Source: Mumia sp. ZJ1417
GTDB lineage: Bacteria > Actinomycetota > Actinomycetes > Propionibacteriales > Nocardioidaceae
Length of the DNA: 64,000 bases
Assembly: GCF_014127285.1 (NCBI RefSeq)
Contig: NZ_CP059901.1
Coordinates: forward strand, 1,984,001 to 2,048,000
Direction of reading: 5' to 3'
Under the pieces are notes generated by a model. That model ran no database searches. It was not told the origin of the DNA and saw nothing but the letters and a program-made list of their open reading frames with translations. Of the stretch, positions 34,479 through 43,385 are shown in pieces (position 1 is the first letter of the stretch; every line of letters starts with the position of its first letter). The position numbers were made by a program, and so were the translations under genes.

Positions 34479-34697
34479 TCACGACTCAACCTCCTCGCCG
34501 CGGGCGTCCGCTGCCCGCGCCAGGTCTCGTACCCGTCGCCCAAGGGCGAACCCGGTGACGTCGGGGCACTGGACGAGGTGCTCGAGCAGCCGGTACGTGG
34601 TGGCACGCGGCATCTCCAGGGAGTCCACGAGCTGCCGCGCGGTCACCCCGAGCCCCTCGGCCCGCAAGGGCTCACCGTGCGCTGCACTCTTTCGCGC
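34479..34697 (-). pseudogene. IclR-type helix-turn-helix fragment
   Basis: The last 72 codons of this frame read GLGVTARQLVDSLEMPRATT, YRLLEHLVQ and FALGRRVRDLARA, which align with the winged helix of IclR regulators (recognition helix PRATTYRLL, then the YRLGPRL-like wing). The protein stops there, so the whole IclR effector domain is missing, and no convincing start codon or ribosome site precedes it. Most likely a decayed regulator rather than a working small protein. The following 100 bases up to the aminotransferase stop (34698-34798) contain nothing recognisable. Confidence 0.5.
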
Positions 34698-34798
34698 TCG
34701 TGTCCCTCGTGTGACGTGTCGGGGCGCGTTGGCGACGAGCCGAGCGCACGTCCGTGCGTTGGTGCCCTGGCGTCCACGTGCCCGTCGCGGGTGGACCC

Positions 34799-36007
34799 TC
34801 AGGCGCCGACGACCGCCGTCAACGCGTCGATGCCCTGGTCGAGCTCGGACTCGGTCACGACGAGGGTCGGCGCGATGCGCAGCGTGCGCCCGTGCGTCTC
34901 CTTGCAGAGCACACCGTGCTGCACGAGCGCGACCGCTGCCTCCCGCCCGGTCAGCCCGCCGGGGGAGAGGTCGATCCCCGCCCATAACCCACGCCCCCGT
35001 ACGCCGTCCACGCCGTGGCCGACGAGCGCATCGAGCCGTGCGTGGAGGTGCTTGCCGAGCACCCGAGACCGCTCCTGGAACTCACCCGTCCGCAGCAACC
35101 CCACGACCGCACGCCCGACGGCGCACGCGAGCGGGTTCCCGCCGAACGTCGAGCCGTGCTGCCCTGGCCGCAGCACGCCCAGCACGTCCGCCCGTCCCAC
35201 CACGGCCGACACGGGCACGATCCCGCCGCCGAGCGCCTTGCCGAGCGTCGAGAGGTCGGCCGTCACACCCTCGTGTTCGAGCGCGAGCACCGTACCGGTC
35301 CGTGCGAGCCCCGACTGGATCTCGTCGGCGACCAGCAGACACCCTGCGTCGTCGGCGATCCTCCGTGCGGCGGCCAGATAGCCCACCGGCGGCACGATCA
35401 CCCCTGCCTCACCCTGGATCGGCTCCAGCAGGATCGCCGCAGTTCGCTCGTCGACGGCCTCGGCGAGCGCGTCGGTGTCGCCGTACGGAACCCGGACGAA
35501 CCCCGGCGTGTACGGCCCGTACCCGCCGTACGCGTCCGGATCGTCCGAGAACGAGACGATCGTTGTGGTCCGCCCGTGGAAGCCGCCGCTCGCGACCACG
35601 ATCGTCGCCGTCGGGTCGGGGACCCCTTTCACCTCGTACGCCCACTTGCGGGCGACCTTGATCGCCGACTCCACCGCCTCGGCGCCGGAGTTCATCGGCA
35701 GGACCATCTCCGTGCCGGTGAGCGCGGCCAGCTCCTCGCAGAAGGCACCGAGCAGGTCGTGGTGGAACGCCCGCGACGTCAAAGTCACCCGCCCCAGCTG
35801 CTCGACGGCGGCCGCGACAAGCGCCGGATGGCGGTGCCCGAAGTTGAGAGCCGAGTAGCCCGCGAGGAAGTCCAGGTAGGACCGGCCGTCGACGTCGGTG
35901 ACCCACGCGCCGGACGCTTCGTGGATGACCACGGGCAGCGGGTGGTAGTTGTGCGTGGTCCACCGTTCGTCGAGCGCGACCAGGTCGGCGGATGTGGAGT
36001 GGGTCAT
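34799..36007 (-). CDS. rocD: Ornithine aminotransferase
   Basis: A 402-residue class III aminotransferase with ornithine aminotransferase style: RSYLDFLAGYSALNFGHRHP, MNSGAEAVESAIKVARKW, GGFHGRTTTIVSFSDDP, LLVADEIQSGLARTG and the PLP lysine Lys257 in STLGKALGGG. It transfers the delta-amino group of ornithine to 2-oxoglutarate, linking arginine and proline metabolism. The ATG at 36007 follows TAGCCT (reverse strand, 36018-36013) by 5 bases, so it is probably leaderless. Divergent from the copper operon. No other arginine or proline genes are near. Confidence 0.92.
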   Translation of the reverse strand: MTHSTSADLVALDERWTTHNYHPLPVVIHEASGAWVTDVDGRSYLDFLAGYSALNFGHRHPALVAAAVEQLGRVTLTSRAFHHDLLGAFCEELAALTGTEMVLPMNSGAEAVESAIKVARKWAYEVKGVPDPTATIVVASGGFHGRTTTIVSFSDDPDAYGGYGPYTPGFVRVPYGDTDALAEAVDERTAAILLEPIQGEAGVIVPPVGYLAAARRIADDAGCLLVADEIQSGLARTGTVLALEHEGVTADLSTLGKALGGGIVPVSAVVGRADVLGVLRPGQHGSTFGGNPLACAVGRAVVGLLRTGEFQERSRVLGKHLHARLDALVGHGVDGVRGRGLWAGIDLSPGGLTGREAAVALVQHGVLCKETHGRTLRIAPTLVVTESELDQGIDALTAVVGA

Positions 36008-36071
36008 ACCCCAGGCTAGGCGCCCGGCGACCTGGTGCACAGTTCCTGACCTGTGAACTAGGCTGACGCGC
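36008..36071. promoter_or_regulatory. Divergent leaderless promoters of rocD and the copper operon
   Basis: Minus strand: TAGCCT (36018-36013), 5 bases from the rocD ATG. Plus strand: TAGGCT (36059-36064), 7 bases from the GTG at 36072. No clear copper-regulator site (CsoR or CopY type) was recognised in the 64 bp. Confidence 0.45.
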
Positions 36072-36629
36072 GTGAGCACCACCACGCCCGCCACGTCACG
36101 CCGCCCCTGGCGTGCCGTCCGCGCGGGGGTGGCTGCGTCCCTGGCCGTCTGCGTGGCGCTCCTCGGCCACCTCGCCGGTGGGGGAGCGGCTCCCGGTGGT
36201 GCCGCGATCGCCTTCACCGTCGTGGCGGCGGCGCTCCTCGCGCACCGGCTCGCGGCACACCGTTGGACCGTTCGTACGCTGACGGCGCTCGTCGTCGGTG
36301 TCCAGGGCGGGGTGCACCTGTGGTGCGCGCTGGCCGCGCCGCCCGAGCAGGGCGCTGCCACGGTCTCCGCAGGTGCGATGCTCCTCGGGCACGCCCTCGC
36401 CACGGTCGCGACCGTGGCGCTGCTGCGACACGGCGAAAGGGCGCTGTGGTCGCTGACCGACCTGCTCGTGAGCAGGCCAGTGCGCCGGCTCGCGTACGCG
36501 GTGCGTACGTTGCCGGCCCGCCTCGCCGTCGACGTCGCTCCGGCGGTGACCGGTGCCCCGGCCGTACGCCTCCACCATCTCCTGCTGGGTGCCGCGCTGT
36601 GGCGCCGTGGTCCGCCCGCACGCGCTTGA
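36072..36629 (+). CDS. Membrane protein at the head of the copper operon
   Basis: A 185-residue protein with four hydrophobic segments (about residues 20-40, 43-62, 68-90, 98-118) and a basic C-terminal tail. No family is recognised with confidence. It precedes YcnI, CopC and CopD-CtaG genes with 43 bp to the next start, so it belongs to the copper-handling unit. The GTG start follows TAGGCT by 7 bases and has no ribosome site. Confidence 0.65.
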   Translation: MSTTTPATSRRPWRAVRAGVAASLAVCVALLGHLAGGGAAPGGAAIAFTVVAAALLAHRLAAHRWTVRTLTALVVGVQGGVHLWCALAAPPEQGAATVSAGAMLLGHALATVATVALLRHGERALWSLTDLLVSRPVRRLAYAVRTLPARLAVDVAPAVTGAPAVRLHHLLLGAALWRRGPPARA

Positions 36630-36672
36630 CGGCTGTGCACACGACCCCCTGAGCAGAGAGACACCTCCTCAC

Positions 36673-37332
36673 ATGAACAAGCTCGTCCTGCCCTCCGGCA
36701 TGCTCGCCGGAGCCGCAGCTCTCGTCCTCGCCACTGCCGCACCCGCGTCCGCGCACGTCGGCGTTGACGCCCCTGACGCGGCGAAGGGTGGCTGGGCGAC
36801 CCTCTCGTTCCGCGTCCCGACCGAGTCCGACACCGCCAGCACGACCGCCCTGACCGTCGCGTTCCCCGAGGGCGCCGACTTCGAGTACGTCGCCACCAAG
36901 ACCAAGCCCGGGTGGACCGTCAGCAAGGTGGAGGGCACCTCCGTCACCTGGACCGCCGAGAAGGGGACCGGCATCGCGCCGGGCGAGTTCGACGTGTTCG
37001 ACCTCCGGGTCGGGCCGCTGCCGACCGACGTCGACACCCTCACCTTCCCGGCCACCCAGACGTACTCCGACGGCACGACGGCCGCCTGGGACCAGCCGAC
37101 GCCCGAGAGCGGCGAGGAGCCCGATCGTCCTGCTCCGGTGGTGGCGCTCGCCGACGCCGAGGACGGGCACGGCGCCCACGGAGCCACGGACGCCGAGACC
37201 GACGACGACGCCGCGGAGTCCGAGGACTCCGGCGGCGTCGACGGCTGGCTCGTCGGCGGCATCGCCGTCCTGGCGCTCGCCGTCGGGGCCCTCGTGGCCA
37301 GCCTCGTCCGCAGGGGGCCACGCTCCCGATGA
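36673..37332 (+). CDS. YcnI-type copper-binding membrane protein (DUF1775)
   Basis: A 219-residue exported protein. The signal peptide ends in APASA, so the mature protein begins HVGVDAPDAAKGGW; the new N-terminal histidine is the copper ligand in YcnI proteins. Other blocks: FRVPTESDTAST and KTKPGWTVSKVEG. After a His/Asp-rich linker (DAEDGHGAHGAT) a single C-terminal helix, VGGIAVLALAVGALVASLV, anchors it outside the membrane. The ATG is next to CTCCTCAC but no good ribosome site is seen. The following copC overlaps it by ATGA. Confidence 0.9.
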   Translation: MNKLVLPSGMLAGAAALVLATAAPASAHVGVDAPDAAKGGWATLSFRVPTESDTASTTALTVAFPEGADFEYVATKTKPGWTVSKVEGTSVTWTAEKGTGIAPGEFDVFDLRVGPLPTDVDTLTFPATQTYSDGTTAAWDQPTPESGEEPDRPAPVVALADAEDGHGAHGATDAETDDDAAESEDSGGVDGWLVGGIAVLALAVGALVASLVRRGPRSR

Positions 37333-37883
37333 GCTCAACCTTGACGAGCACGGCCGCACGCGGCCTGCGCCACGTCGTGCTCGCCTGCGTGACCGCCGTC
37401 GGGCTGCTGGTCCTCAGCAGCCCGACGGCGGTCGGCCACGCCGTCCTCGTCTCCACGACGCCCGCGGACGGCTCCACCGTGGCGATCCTGCCGGACGAGA
37501 TCGTCCTGACCTTCAACGAGCGCGTGACCACCCCGGCGTACGTCGTCGCCGAGGCGCCGGACGGCACCCAGGTCGCCTCGGGGGAGGCCCGGACGGACGG
37601 GAAGAGCGTCCGTGCGACCACCAACCCGGCCGACATCGCGGGGGAGTACCGCATCTCCTACCGCGTCGTGTCCGCCGACGGGCACCCCATCGACGGCTCG
37701 GTGTACGTCACCGTGACCGAGGGGCGTACCGTCGAGAAGACCCGCGCCGAGGACGACGAGGACACCGGTGCGGGGTTCGTGCACGAACACCGGGCCCACT
37801 TCCTGTGGGGGGCTGCCGGTGTGATCGCTGCCGCTGCGCTGCTGCTGTGGCCCCGGCGGCGCGAAGACAAGGAGGACGCGTGA
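37329..37883 (+). CDS. copC: CopC-domain copper resistance protein
   Basis: A 184-residue exported copper-binding protein. Signal cleavage before HAVLVSTTPADGS exposes the N-terminal histidine, and SADGHPIDGSVYVTV holds the second copper-site histidine with its acidic partner, the classical Cu(II) site. A C-terminal helix (HFLWGAAGVIAAAALLLW) anchors it. It probably delivers copper to the CopD-CtaG protein encoded immediately after; the two genes overlap by one base (TGATG). Confidence 0.92.
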   Translation: MSSTLTSTAARGLRHVVLACVTAVGLLVLSSPTAVGHAVLVSTTPADGSTVAILPDEIVLTFNERVTTPAYVVAEAPDGTQVASGEARTDGKSVRATTNPADIAGEYRISYRVVSADGHPIDGSVYVTVTEGRTVEKTRAEDDEDTGAGFVHEHRAHFLWGAAGVIAAAALLLWPRRREDKEDA

Positions 37884-39976
37884 TGACCGCGCCGGTACGT
37901 TGGGCCGTCGGAGCGTTCCTGGCCACGTTCGCCACCCTGTACGTGGCCTTGGCGCTGGGCGCCGCGCTTCCGGCAACAGCCCCGCTCGGCATACCCGATC
38001 CGGGTGTGTTCACCGGATGGGCGCTCATGGTTACGCGGGTGCTCTCCGACCTCGCCGGGCTGGCGACGGTCGGGTTCCTCACGACCGCGGCGTTTCTCCT
38101 CCCCTCCAGCGCCCGCGAGGTGCAGGGCCTTGCGGCGCGCTCGGTCCGCGTGGCGTCGACCACGGCGTTCGCGTGGGCAGGCGCGACCCTCGTGCTGTTC
38201 TTCTTCAGCACCTCGCAGCTCTTCGGGACGCCCCCGTCGGCGCTCTCGTGGAACCTCTTCACCGAGTACGGCACGGGTTCTGAGACGGGCCGCGCGCAGC
38301 TCGCGCAGATTGTGATCGCCCTGCTCGTCGCCGTCCTCGCCCGCCGGACCTTCAGCGTCAGGGCGGCCGCGCTGCTGCTCGGGCTCGCCCTCGGCGGGTT
38401 CGTTCCGCAGGCGATGTCGGGCCACTCCGCGGGCGCAGGCGCGCACGACCTCGCGATCGTGAGCATGTTGCTCCACCTCGTGGGCGCGGCGCTGTGGGTC
38501 GGCGGACTCGCCGGCCTCGCGTGGGTCGCGCTCATGGGAAGCCGTCGCCTTCCTGCAGCCGTCACGCGGTTCTCCACCCTCGCGGTGTGGTGCGTGGCGA
38601 TCCTCGCCGTCTCCGGCGTCGTCAACGCCGCGACCCGCATCCAGGGCCTGTCCGACCTCGACTCCCGTTATGCCCTGCTGATCGGTCTCAAGGTCCTCGC
38701 CCTGGTCGTCCTCGCCGGTCTCGGCCTCGTCCACCGCCGCCGTACGGTCACCTCGCTCGAGCAAGCCGACGGCCTGTCGGACGACGCGGCGGTCCGCGGC
38801 CCGGCGCGCCGCCTCTTCCTGCGCATCGCCGCGGTCGAGCTGATCGTCATGGGCATGACCGTGGCCGTGGCAGTGGCGCTCTCGCGCACCCCGACGCCAC
38901 GCCCGGACGACCTGTACGACACCACCGTCAACGCGATCCTCGGCGGCCCGCTGCCGCCGGATCCGACGCTGTGGCGCCTGCTCTGGGGATTCACACCGAA
39001 CGGCGTCGGTCTCGCCGTCGTCGGGCTCTGCCTCGCGCTCTACGTCAAGGGCCTGCTGGTGATGCACCGTCGCGGCGACCGTTGGCCGGTCGGCCGCACG
39101 ATCTCGTGGATGGCGGGCCTCGTGATGGTCGCGTGGGCGACCTTCGGCGGGCTCGGCGTCTACTCGCACGTGCTCTTCAGCGCGCACATGGTCTCGCACA
39201 TGATGCTCAGCATGGTCGCGCCGATCCTGCTGATCCTTGGTGCTCCGGTGACGCTCGCCCTGCGCACGCTCCCGGGCCCGCGCGGCAAGGGCGACGTGTC
39301 ACCGCGCCAGATGCTGGTCTCGCTGCTGCACTCCCGCTTCGTCAGCGTCGTGACACACCCGCTGTTCGCGACGGCGATCTTCGTCGGCAGCCTGTACGGG
39401 CTCTACTTCACGCCGATCTTCGAGACCGCGATGGAGAGCCACGTCGGGCACGGCCTGATGGAGCTGCACTTCCTCGCGGCCGGCTCACTCTTCTACTACG
39501 TCATCATCGGCATCGATCCGTCGCCACGTCGGATCGCCCCGCTGTGGCGCTTCGTGATCCTGCTCGTCACGATCCCGTTCCACGCGTTCTTCTCGATCAC
39601 GCTCATGGCGATGACCAGCGTCATCGCCAGCGGGTACTACAACCAGCTCGAGCGGCCGTACGCGACCGACCTGCTGTCCGACCAATACCTCGGCGGCGGG
39701 ATCGCGTGGGCCATGGGCGAGGTGCCGCTGGTGCTCGTGATGGGGGCGCTGTTCGTGCAGTGGTTCCGATCTGACTCACGCGACGCCGTACGGCACGACC
39801 GCAACGCGAGCAAGAACGACGGCGCCGAGCTCGCGGCATACAACGCCTATCTCGCCGGACTGGCCGGGCGCCCGTCGCCTCAGAAGAAGGCGCCGCAGAA
39901 GCCTGCACCCGACAAGCCCGTCCCCGAAGCCGACGAAGCCCGGCCGGAGTCGTCCGACCGGGCTCCGCGTGGCTAG
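37883..39976 (+). CDS. CopD-CtaG fusion: copper import / cytochrome oxidase assembly membrane protein
   Basis: A 697-residue polytopic protein. The N-terminal half (to about residue 330) is a CopD domain: GHSAGAGAHDLAIVSMLLH, LHLVGAALWVGGLAGLAWV and TRIQGLSDLDSRYALLIGLK. The C-terminal half (about 355-630) is a caa3_CtaG domain with FSAHMVSHMMLSMVAPILL, SHVGHGLMELHFLAAGSLFY and DQYLGGGIAWAMGEVP; conserved histidines in both are likely copper ligands. The fusion is common in actinobacteria and suggests copper passed from CopC is routed to cytochrome oxidase. The lysine/proline-rich tail is cytoplasmic. Confidence 0.92.
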   Translation: MTAPVRWAVGAFLATFATLYVALALGAALPATAPLGIPDPGVFTGWALMVTRVLSDLAGLATVGFLTTAAFLLPSSAREVQGLAARSVRVASTTAFAWAGATLVLFFFSTSQLFGTPPSALSWNLFTEYGTGSETGRAQLAQIVIALLVAVLARRTFSVRAAALLLGLALGGFVPQAMSGHSAGAGAHDLAIVSMLLHLVGAALWVGGLAGLAWVALMGSRRLPAAVTRFSTLAVWCVAILAVSGVVNAATRIQGLSDLDSRYALLIGLKVLALVVLAGLGLVHRRRTVTSLEQADGLSDDAAVRGPARRLFLRIAAVELIVMGMTVAVAVALSRTPTPRPDDLYDTTVNAILGGPLPPDPTLWRLLWGFTPNGVGLAVVGLCLALYVKGLLVMHRRGDRWPVGRTISWMAGLVMVAWATFGGLGVYSHVLFSAHMVSHMMLSMVAPILLILGAPVTLALRTLPGPRGKGDVSPRQMLVSLLHSRFVSVVTHPLFATAIFVGSLYGLYFTPIFETAMESHVGHGLMELHFLAAGSLFYYVIIGIDPSPRRIAPLWRFVILLVTIPFHAFFSITLMAMTSVIASGYYNQLERPYATDLLSDQYLGGGIAWAMGEVPLVLVMGALFVQWFRSDSRDAVRHDRNASKNDGAELAAYNAYLAGLAGRPSPQKKAPQKPAPDKPVPEADEARPESSDRAPRG

Positions 39977-39996
39977 CCCTTCACGACGTAGCGGGG

Positions 39997-40620
39997 CTAC
40001 GGCGTGTAGAGCGTCGTCGTGTTCGTGCGCGCGCCCTCGAAGCGCGCCTGCACGTCCGCCCAGTTGACGAGGTGCCACCAGGCCTTGACGTAGTCGGCCT
40101 TCACGTTCTGGTACTGCAGGTAGAACGCGTGCTCCCACATGTCGAGCATGAGGAGCGGGACCAGCCCGACCGGCAGGTTGCCCTGGTGGTCGTACAGCTG
40201 GCAGATGATCGGCCGCTGGCCGAGCGTCTCCCACGCGAGGATCGACCAGCCCGAGCCCTGGATGCCGAGGGCACTGGCCTCGAACTGCGCGCGGAACTTG
40301 TCGAACGACCCGAAGTAGTTGTCGATCGCCGCCGCCAGCTCGCCCACCGGCTTGTCGCCGCCTTCGGGCGACATGTTCGGCCAGAACACCGAGTGGTTCA
40401 CGTGCCCGGCGAGGTTGAACGCAAGGTTCTTCTCGAGCAGGTTGACCGTCCCGAGCGAGTCCTTGTCGCGCGCCTCGGCCATCTGCTCCAGTGCCGTGTT
40501 GGCACCGTTGACGTAGGCGAGGTGGTGCTTGCTGTGGTGCAGCTCCATGATCTTGCCGGAGATGTACGGCTCGAGAGCTCCGTAGTCGTACGGCAGATCG
40601 GGCAGGGTGTACTCAGCCAC
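39997..40620 (-). CDS. sodA: Superoxide dismutase, Fe/Mn family
   Basis: A 207-residue enzyme converting superoxide to O2 and H2O2. The metal ligands are all visible: His28, His76, Asp160 and His164 in LDMWEHAFY. Cytoplasmic, no signal peptide. The start is GTG at 40620 with GGAGGA closely upstream. The stop lies 20 bases from the stop of the convergent CopD-CtaG gene. Mn versus Fe use is not resolved by reading; actinobacterial relatives are usually Mn- or cambialistic. Confidence 0.95.
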   Translation of the reverse strand: MAEYTLPDLPYDYGALEPYISGKIMELHHSKHHLAYVNGANTALEQMAEARDKDSLGTVNLLEKNLAFNLAGHVNHSVFWPNMSPEGGDKPVGELAAAIDNYFGSFDKFRAQFEASALGIQGSGWSILAWETLGQRPIICQLYDHQGNLPVGLVPLLMLDMWEHAFYLQYQNVKADYVKAWWHLVNWADVQARFEGARTNTTTLYTP

Positions 40621-40788
40621 GTGTCCTCCATCGATTCTCTTGAGTTGTCCTCACAGTCTCTCAGCCCAGACACCGGTGCAAGCGAGGGGTTCACCAGGCG
40701 ACCCCCGGGTGTGCGTGGGCGAGCAGTTAGTCTTGTGACCGCCGACCTTGTCGCACCCGCCTGCTGACGAAGAACCCGAAGGAAACCA

Positions 40789-41388
40789 GTGACCGCCGCC
40801 ACGAACGCTTCGAGCGCCGAGCGCGTCCTGACCATCCCCAATGCGCTGAGCTTCGTCCGCCTGCTCGGGGTGCCCCTGTTCCTGTGGCTGGTCCTCGGCC
40901 CGGAGGCCGACGTGCTGGCGCTCGTCGTGCTGGTCGTCTCCGGCTTCACCGATTATCTCGACGGCTATCTCGCCCGCCGGCTCGGCCAGATGTCCAAGGT
41001 CGGGGCGCTGCTCGACCCCATCGCCGACCGCCTCTACATCCTGGCTGTCGTCTTCGGCCTCGCGATGCGCGACATCATCCCGTGGTGGCTGGCGATCCTC
41101 CTGCCGCTGCGCGACGTCCTGCTCTTCGCGCTGGTGCCGTTCCTGCGCACCCGTGGCTACAGTTCGCTACCCGTGCACTTCCTCGGCAAGGCGGCGACGG
41201 CCGGGCTGTTGTACGCATTCCCCCTCCTGCTGCTCGGCGACGACACCGGTACGGTCGCCGGCCTCGCCAACGTGTTCGGCTGGGCGTTCGCGATCTGGGG
41301 CGTCGGCCTCTACTGGTGGGCCGGGCTCCTGTACGTCTGGCAGGTACGCCGCCTCCTGGTGACCGTGCCTCCGGTGAAGGCGCGCTGA
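40789..41388 (+). CDS. pgsA: CDP-alcohol phosphatidyltransferase (PgsA-like)
   Basis: A 199-residue membrane enzyme of phospholipid synthesis. The family signature DxxDGxxAR-x8-GxxxDxxxD is complete (DYLDGYLARR, then GALLDPIADR). Start TIPNALSFVRLLGVPLFLW and several hydrophobic helices fit PGP- or cardiolipin-synthase type enzymes. It heads the conserved block that in mycobacteria begins with pgsA2. GTG with GAAGGA about 7 bases upstream; a TAGTCT hexamer at 40728-40733 is a possible -10, giving a leader of about 50 bases. Confidence 0.9.
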   Translation: MTAATNASSAERVLTIPNALSFVRLLGVPLFLWLVLGPEADVLALVVLVVSGFTDYLDGYLARRLGQMSKVGALLDPIADRLYILAVVFGLAMRDIIPWWLAILLPLRDVLLFALVPFLRTRGYSSLPVHFLGKAATAGLLYAFPLLLLGDDTGTVAGLANVFGWAFAIWGVGLYWWAGLLYVWQVRRLLVTVPPVKAR

Positions 41389-41398
41389 GGAGCCATAC

Positions 41399-42250
41399 GT
41401 GGCGGGCCGCCGAGCAGGGATGACGACAGGGTCGATATCGGGGACAGTGCCGTCAGCAGACGTGACGGGCAACTCCATGACTCTGCTCCAGAACATCACC
41501 GACCGCCCGCTCGACGACGACTACTACACGCACGCGCCGCACGAGCCGACCCGCCGGGGTCGGATCGCGGCGGTGGCGGTCGTCGCGTTCTTCGCTCTCC
41601 TGATCACGCTCGCCGTCCTCGAGACCCGCGCCGGCCGCCCGGCCGCCGAGAGCGAGCGGGCCGTGCTGATCAAGCAGATCGAGCAGCGTAAGGACGACAT
41701 CGCGACCCATCAGGAGGAGGTCAGCGTGCTCACGAACGCCGTCTCACGCCTACGCCGCGAGCAGTCCGGCGCCGAGGCTCTGGCCCGTGCGAAGGAGCAG
41801 GGCGCGGTCGTGGGGACTGTGGCGGTGACCGGTCCAGCTCTGCGCGTGGTGGTCGACAGCGCCGACGACGCCGACGACAAGCCCGAGGGACGCGTGCGCG
41901 ACAAGGACCTTCAGATGCTCGTCAACGGTCTGTGGCAGTCCGGTGCCGAGGCGATCGCGATCAACGGCAACCGGTTGACCTCGATGTCGTCAATCCGTGC
42001 CGCCGGAGACGGGATCACCGTCAACTACCGCTCGTTGACCAGCCCATATGTGGTGACCGCGATCGGCAGTCCGCGTACGCTTCCGGGGAACTTCATCGAC
42101 ACACCCGCGGCCCAGCTCTGGGCAGGTTACGAGGAGAACTTCGACATGCGCTTCGACGTGACCGAGCGTGACGAGGCGACGCTGCCCGCAGCGCCTCGAC
42201 GTGCGACCACGATCCGTCACGCCAAGGTCCTGGAGGTGTCGGACAAGTGA
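41399..42250 (+). CDS. DUF881 membrane protein
   Basis: A 283-residue protein with one helix (IAAVAVVAFFALLITLAVL), a coiled-coil stretch (IEQRKDDIATHQEEVSVLTN to RREQSG) and the DUF881 domain: AVVGTVAVTGPALRVVVD, DLQMLVNGLWQSGAEAIAIN, and SPYVVTAIGSPRTL. DUF881 proteins are associated with the cell envelope and resemble FtsB-like coiled-coil plus sporulation SpoIIQ-like partners, but the role is undefined. The GTG at 41399 has GGAG 6 bases upstream. It is the first of two DUF881 genes flanking the small basic protein gene. Confidence 0.87.
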   Translation: MAGRRAGMTTGSISGTVPSADVTGNSMTLLQNITDRPLDDDYYTHAPHEPTRRGRIAAVAVVAFFALLITLAVLETRAGRPAAESERAVLIKQIEQRKDDIATHQEEVSVLTNAVSRLRREQSGAEALARAKEQGAVVGTVAVTGPALRVVVDSADDADDKPEGRVRDKDLQMLVNGLWQSGAEAIAINGNRLTSMSSIRAAGDGITVNYRSLTSPYVVTAIGSPRTLPGNFIDTPAAQLWAGYEENFDMRFDVTERDEATLPAAPRRATTIRHAKVLEVSDK

Positions 42251-42579
42251 TCGCCGTCCTTGGTCTGGTCATCGGGATCGCGCTGGGCCTGCTCTTCGAG
42301 CCCAGCGTCCCCGCCGGCCTCCAGCCATACCTCCCGATCGCGGTCGTCGCTGCCCTCGACGCCGTGTTCGGCGCTATCCGCGCATACCTCGACGGGCGCT
42401 TCGACGACAAGGTGTTCGTCGTCTCCTTCATCTCCAACGTGCTCATCGCGGCGCTCATCGTGTTCGTCGGCGACCAGCTCGGCGTTGGCTCCCAGTTGTC
42501 GACGGGTGTCATCGTGGTCCTGGGGATTCGCATCTTCTCCAACGCCGCAGCGATCCGGAGGCATCTCTTCCATGCATAG
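42247..42579 (+). CDS. Small basic protein family (DUF1290) membrane protein
   Basis: A 110-residue protein with three to four helices. AVLGLVIGIALGLLFEPSVP, YLPIAVVAALDAVFGAIRA and VSFISNVLIAALIVFVGDQL are the DUF1290/sbp signature. The gene lies between two DUF881 genes exactly as in mycobacteria (Rv1824 position). GTG start overlapping the previous stop (GTGA). Its stop codon lies inside the first unit of a 3x tandem repeat. Confidence 0.92.
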   Translation: MIAVLGLVIGIALGLLFEPSVPAGLQPYLPIAVVAALDAVFGAIRAYLDGRFDDKVFVVSFISNVLIAALIVFVGDQLGVGSQLSTGVIVVLGIRIFSNAAAIRRHLFHA

Positions 42580-42620
42580 GTACAGCCCATGCATAGGTGC
42601 AGCCATGCATAGGCGCAGCC
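42571..42620 (+). repeat. Triple 16/17-bp tandem repeat, each unit with an AGG-N7-ATG initiation module
   Basis: Units CATGCATAGGTACAGCC (42571-42587), CATGCATAGGTGCAGCC (42588-42604) and CATGCATAGGCGCAGCC (42604-42620), the last sharing one base. Unit 1 holds the stop codon of the small basic protein gene; unit 3 ends directly before the ATG of the second DUF881 gene. In each unit AGG is followed 7 bases later by the next ATG, so a ribosome-binding/start module has been triplicated. The three upstream ATGs are out of frame with, or stop before, the real gene. Confidence 0.8.
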
Positions 42621-43367
42621 ATGGCTGACCGCGACCCGGCGCCCGATACCTCGAAGGCCTGGGCGCGCGTCCGTCACGCGCTCACGGGCAGGCCGTCGCG
42701 CGGCCAGTGGGTCGTCGCGGTGCTGTTCCTGCTGCTCGGGTTCGCCGCGGTGACACAGGTGCGCTCGACCAACGACGACGAGTACACCGGCATGCGACGC
42801 GACGAGCTCGTGACGCTCCTCCAGACGCTCGACGGCGCTGACGACCGTCTGACCCAGCAGCGGTCCGAGCTCGCTGCGACTCAGCGCAGCCTTCAGCAGG
42901 ACTCCGAGCGCAACCAGGCGGCCGTCGAGGAGACGCGCCGCGCGGCGGACGCGCTCGCGATCCTCGCCGGCACCGTCCCGGTCGTCGGGCCCGGCGTGGT
43001 GATCACCGTGGAGGACCCGGACGAGACCGTGGGCGCCAGCACGCTGCTCAACGCGATCGAGGAGCTGCGGGACGCCGGTGCGGAGGCCATCCAAGTCAAC
43101 GGCGTCGTCCGCGTAGTGGCGCAGTCGTACGTCACCGACTCCTCCAACGGCGTCGTCCGCATCGACGGTCGTGAGGTGAAGCGCCCCTTCGTGATCGAGG
43201 CGATCGGTGACTCCCATACGCTGGACCAGGCAGTGATGTTCCGAGGGGGTCTCGCCGATCAGGTGGAGGCGCTCGGAGGAGAGGTCAACGTCGAGCAGAC
43301 AGACTCGCTCGAGGTGACCGCACTGGCCGAGGAACGCGAGGCCGAGTACGCTCGGCCCGCACGTTGA
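42621..43367 (+). CDS. DUF881 membrane protein
   Basis: A 248-residue second DUF881 protein: one helix (WVVAVLFLLLGFAAVTQV), a coiled coil (LTQQRSELAATQRSLQQDSE), and the domain with PVVGPGVVITVEDPDE, LLNAIEELRDAGAEAIQVNG and RPFVIEAIGDSHTL. It corresponds to the Rv1825 position. The start at ATG 42621 is preferred over in-frame GTG 42597, which lies inside the tandem repeat; AGG at 42611-42613 is the only Shine-Dalgarno-like element. Confidence 0.87.
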   Translation: MADRDPAPDTSKAWARVRHALTGRPSRGQWVVAVLFLLLGFAAVTQVRSTNDDEYTGMRRDELVTLLQTLDGADDRLTQQRSELAATQRSLQQDSERNQAAVEETRRAADALAILAGTVPVVGPGVVITVEDPDETVGASTLLNAIEELRDAGAEAIQVNGVVRVVAQSYVTDSSNGVVRIDGREVKRPFVIEAIGDSHTLDQAVMFRGGLADQVEALGGEVNVEQTDSLEVTALAEEREAEYARPAR

Positions 43368-43385
43368 CGACGAGGAGAGTACGCC

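Noticed and set aside
39974-39999. TAGCCC/GGGCTA inverted repeat between CopD-CtaG and sodA
   Set aside because: Six pairs with a 14-base loop, formed mostly by the two stop codons and neighbouring bases; too weak to call a terminator.
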